Origin: Pseudomonas duriflava
GTDB taxonomy: Bacteria; Pseudomonadota; Gammaproteobacteria; Pseudomonadales; Pseudomonadaceae
DNA: 64,000 nt
Assembly (NCBI RefSeq): GCF_007830155.1
Contig: NZ_VLKY01000005.1
Coordinates: 186,001 to 250,000, forward strand
Direction: 5' to 3'
This document shows, piece after piece, positions 62,031 through 64,000 of the stretch (positions are counted from its first letter, which is position 1; every line of letters starts with the position of its first letter). A model generated the notes under the pieces. That model was not told where the DNA came from. It did not search any database and saw only the letters and a program-made list of their open reading frames with translations. The translations under genes and the position numbers were made by a program.

Positions 62031-62702
62031 ATGATCAATGGAATAGGAAGCAGTTATTCCAGCTATTACAGCAGTTCTGGCAGAAATCGGAGTACAGACA
62101 GCGCTACTATTGAGGCCACCGGCAACGAAGAGAATCCGCTAAAAAAACGCCTCAAAGCGTTGGATAGCGATGGTAACGGCTCAATCAATAAAGCCGAGCT
62201 AACTGCCGTAGCCACCGAGGCTGACTGCCAGGAAGAAGAAACTGCCGACACGATAGACGTGGATCAGTTGCTTGGTCTTTTAGACCAGGACAGCGATGGC
62301 AGCTTGACTGAAAGCGAGCTGGTTAATGCCTTTACATTACTCTCGCCATCTTCTACCTATGCCAGTTACGACACAGCCGATGATTTGATTTTCAATCTCG
62401 ATTCGGACGGCAGCGACACGCTCAGCAGCAGTGAACTCGAAGCCTTGAGCGAACTCAGCGGCACCACTCTGCTATCTGCTCTGGATAGCGATGAGATGGA
62501 TCGCAGCGAACTGAGCGAGACCTTGCAAGCAGCCATGATGCCTGTCGAGCCTAAACGCCCGCCAGTCAAAGCGACGCAGCAGACGGATACCGCAAGTGCG
62601 GCCTATGTACAAGTGGTACAGACTTTTCTGCGGCAGTACCAGACAGTTGCCGACTACAAACCAGAAGCCACCAAACGCTCGAAGATCAATGTATCGGTCT
62701 AA
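62031..62702 (+). CDS. EF-hand calcium-binding protein (XopAW-like)
   Basis: 223 residues with three EF-hand loops: D45-E56 (DSDGNGSINKAE), D85-E96 (DQDSDGSLTESE) and D124-E135 (DSDGSDTLSSSE), and a degenerate fourth at D152. The N-terminus is Ser/Tyr-rich (SSYSSYYSSSG) without a classical signal peptide. This matches the group annotated as XopAW-like calcium-binding effector in pseudomonads, a name based on a Xanthomonas protein; no secretion genes are near. Strong ribosome site (TTTAGGTGA). Calcium sensing is likely, secretion is not shown. Confidence 0.85.
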   Translation: MINGIGSSYSSYYSSSGRNRSTDSATIEATGNEENPLKKRLKALDSDGNGSINKAELTAVATEADCQEEETADTIDVDQLLGLLDQDSDGSLTESELVNAFTLLSPSSTYASYDTADDLIFNLDSDGSDTLSSSELEALSELSGTTLLSALDSDEMDRSELSETLQAAMMPVEPKRPPVKATQQTDTASAAYVQVVQTFLRQYQTVADYKPEATKRSKINVSV

Positions 62703-62749
62703 CCTTGTAACGTGAGGTGACAGCTCGCAGAAGCTTCCTCGTTCGTTGC

Positions 62750-63823
62750 TTAGCGTAGCGGGCTGTTGAGCAGATACTCCAACAGGGTTTGCGCGCAGGC
62801 TTCCATACCGTCCTGCAGAATCACTTCATAGCCATGCGTATTCTCAGTTGGAATAGCGATACAGCCTGCTTTGGCTGACGCCCCTGAGCTTAATACCGCA
62901 CTGGCATCCGAGGCGAAATCAGGCATCAAAGCCGGTTGTGGGTTGTAGCCACAACGCTGGGCAGCATGCAACAGATCATCCGCTACGGTTTTCGAGTAAT
63001 ACCCTTTTTCATCACCTGTCAGAATGATCGGGTCCGCGCTCAGGTGCGTGTCGTACTCATTGGCAATAGGCCCTACCTCTACGGCAATGCAGATCTCACC
63101 GGGGAGCGTGCGGGCTGCATACTGCGCGCCAGCGTTGGTCTCCTCTTCCTTGGTTGTAAATACAAACAATGCATCGCGCTTGAGCATAGCCTTGCGCTCG
63201 GCCGCCAGGGCTGCTGCCTTGAGTGTGGCTACAACCGGGGCGCGGTCATCCAGAAAATGCGCTGCGACACAATCATTAACCAGGAAAGGCTTGCGCCAGT
63301 GCTGACTTAAAATAACCCGAGTACCGGCTCGAATACCCAAGGTGCCAAGCTCTTCCTTAGAGCGCCGCGTCAGGATATGAACATCAGTCCATTGCACGTT
63401 GCCGCTGAGCACGTCAGCACCTTGTGGCGACTCCGACGTGGCGTGCATGGTGCCGAACGACAGAACACCCGGAAAAATGCCCTCGTCGCCCATGATATCC
63501 ACGGGGCACACGCCAAAGTTGATAGGAAACGCACCGCCCAGCGCGACCACGTTCAGGGTTCCATCCGGATTGATCCGCTTCACCACCATGGCGATCTCAT
63601 CCTGATGCGCCATGATCAACACACTGCGGGCTATGGCCTCTTCACGCGAAGCATCGCCGGCCCGGACGATACCGATGACATTATCCGCTGCATCGATCCA
63701 GACCTCATCACAGTGACGCTTGAGTTCACGCCAGCAAATGGCCCGAACCGCATCCTCCTGACCGCCCGGCCCACGTGCGAGCAATAACTCCTCCAACAGG
63801 GCCAAGTCATCAGTATTCGCCAT
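62750..63823 (-). CDS. M42-family metallo-aminopeptidase
   Basis: 357-residue di-metal aminopeptidase of the M42 (tetrahedral, TET-like) family, hydrolysing N-terminal residues from short peptides. Metal ligands and catalytic residues: H in LIMAHQDEIAMV, D in AHFLDDRAPV, E in FVFTTKEEETNAGA, D in LSADPI and H in IPTENTHGYEV. The length and absence of signal peptide fit a cytoplasmic enzyme. AGGAGAAC precedes the ATG. Its own promoter lies between it and the partial gene upstream. Confidence 0.93.
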   Translation of the reverse strand: MANTDDLALLEELLLARGPGGQEDAVRAICWRELKRHCDEVWIDAADNVIGIVRAGDASREEAIARSVLIMAHQDEIAMVVKRINPDGTLNVVALGGAFPINFGVCPVDIMGDEGIFPGVLSFGTMHATSESPQGADVLSGNVQWTDVHILTRRSKEELGTLGIRAGTRVILSQHWRKPFLVNDCVAAHFLDDRAPVVATLKAAALAAERKAMLKRDALFVFTTKEEETNAGAQYAARTLPGEICIAVEVGPIANEYDTHLSADPIILTGDEKGYYSKTVADDLLHAAQRCGYNPQPALMPDFASDASAVLSSGASAKAGCIAIPTENTHGYEVILQDGMEACAQTLLEYLLNSPLR

Positions 63824-63850
63824 AAGTTCTCCTCGTGGACACAGGTGCGA

Positions 63851-63887
63851 AAACGGAACCGGCCCTGTCGGCCAGCCGGTTCCGTTT
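63851..63887 (-). terminator. Terminator of the partial gene at the window end
   Basis: 13-bp perfect stem aaacggaaccggc / gccggttccgttt with an 11-nt loop, 9 nt past the stop of the minus-strand gene and before the M42 gene. Confidence 0.8.
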
Positions 63888-63895
63888 ATACAATG

Positions 63896-64000
63896 TTACT
63901 TACCGTTATTGCCGTCCTGGTTATCACTGCCGTCACTGTCAGCGCGGTCGGGCTGTAGCTGGATGGACGCCTTTTCGGAACTGGACTCGCTGGATTTATC
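63896..64000 (-). CDS. 3' end of an unidentified gene
   Basis: Last 34 codons of a minus-strand gene that enters from the right edge. The tail is hydrophilic and acidic (DKSSESSSEKASIQLQPDRA, then SDGSDNQDGNNGK) and ends in TAA at 63896, followed by the hairpin at 63851-63887. The identity cannot be read from the tail. Confidence 0.55.
   Translation of the reverse strand, partial: DKSSESSSEKASIQLQPDRADSDGSDNQDGNNGK

Noticed and set aside
1-64000. Insertion sequences, prophage or CRISPR array
   Set aside because: No transposase, integrase, phage structural gene or regularly spaced repeats were seen on either strand.

Overview
The window looks like a chromosomal segment of a Pseudomonas-type gammaproteobacterium (Pseudomonadaceae). 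Support comes from gene content (an OprD-family porin, DesA-type desaturase, gabDT, second-type pstSCAB, LysE/AraC pairs, a XopAW-like EF-hand protein), from moderate-to-high GC with good Shine-Dalgarno sites, and from GacA/Rsm-type small RNA genes. I see no phage, insertion sequence, CRISPR array or plasmid functions. The species cannot be fixed from this window.

Layout. 0-7 kb: a truncated porin gene, a PAS-GGDEF diguanylate cyclase, a fatty-acid desaturase and the gabD-gabT pair (GABA to succinate), all on the minus strand. 7-11 kb: a secreted alpha/beta hydrolase, tRNA-Arg(CCG), and an ene-reductase with an ArsR-type regulator and repeated palindromic ATATCTATA operators. 11-22 kb: cell-envelope genes (MltA, a lipoprotein, a PBP2/3-type transpeptidase), an unusual pyruvate-kinase-like protein, an M13 metallopeptidase, then a scarred stretch (HAD-phosphatase remnant, Fur box between a 55-codon gene and a frameshifted acetyltransferase), DUF1206 and a dioxygenase-type cupin with its AraC regulator. 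23-30 kb: UV endonuclease UvsE, LysR/MdaB, a sirtuin, and a LOV blue-light hybrid histidine kinase with a stand-alone receiver. 30-35 kb: LysE/AraC, a first Rsm-type sRNA, a degenerate nuclease-like protein and a membrane diguanylate cyclase.

35-41 kb: two DUF2267 genes facing an erythromycin-esterase-like/phosphoribosyltransferase pair, a Tat-exported SMP-30 protein, and crcB flanked by two more Rsm-type sRNAs. 41-46 kb: two dehydrogenases, a DUF748 protein, GNAT and nucleoside hydrolase genes. 46-50 kb: pstS-pstC-pstA-pstB behind a three-half-site Pho box, with a hairpin between pstS and pstC and no phoU. 50-64 kb: exporter, M23 peptidase, Yip1 protein, a quinone-reductase/UbiA fusion, DUF192 protein, chemoreceptor, catalase, an OmpR/EnvZ-type two-component pair, a three-EF-hand protein and an M42 aminopeptidase.

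The most notable observation is three paralogous small RNA genes (about 31.66-31.77, 39.20-39.32 and 40.04-40.16 kb). Each carries four AGGA motifs, most of them in hairpin loops, a common -10 region and a shared upstream box resembling half of the GacA-binding site. They look like redundant sponges for the RsmA/RsmE translational repressors. The LOV kinase, two diguanylate cyclases, the chemoreceptor and these RNAs suggest a bacterium that invests in light- and surface-associated lifestyle control; that last statement is inference.
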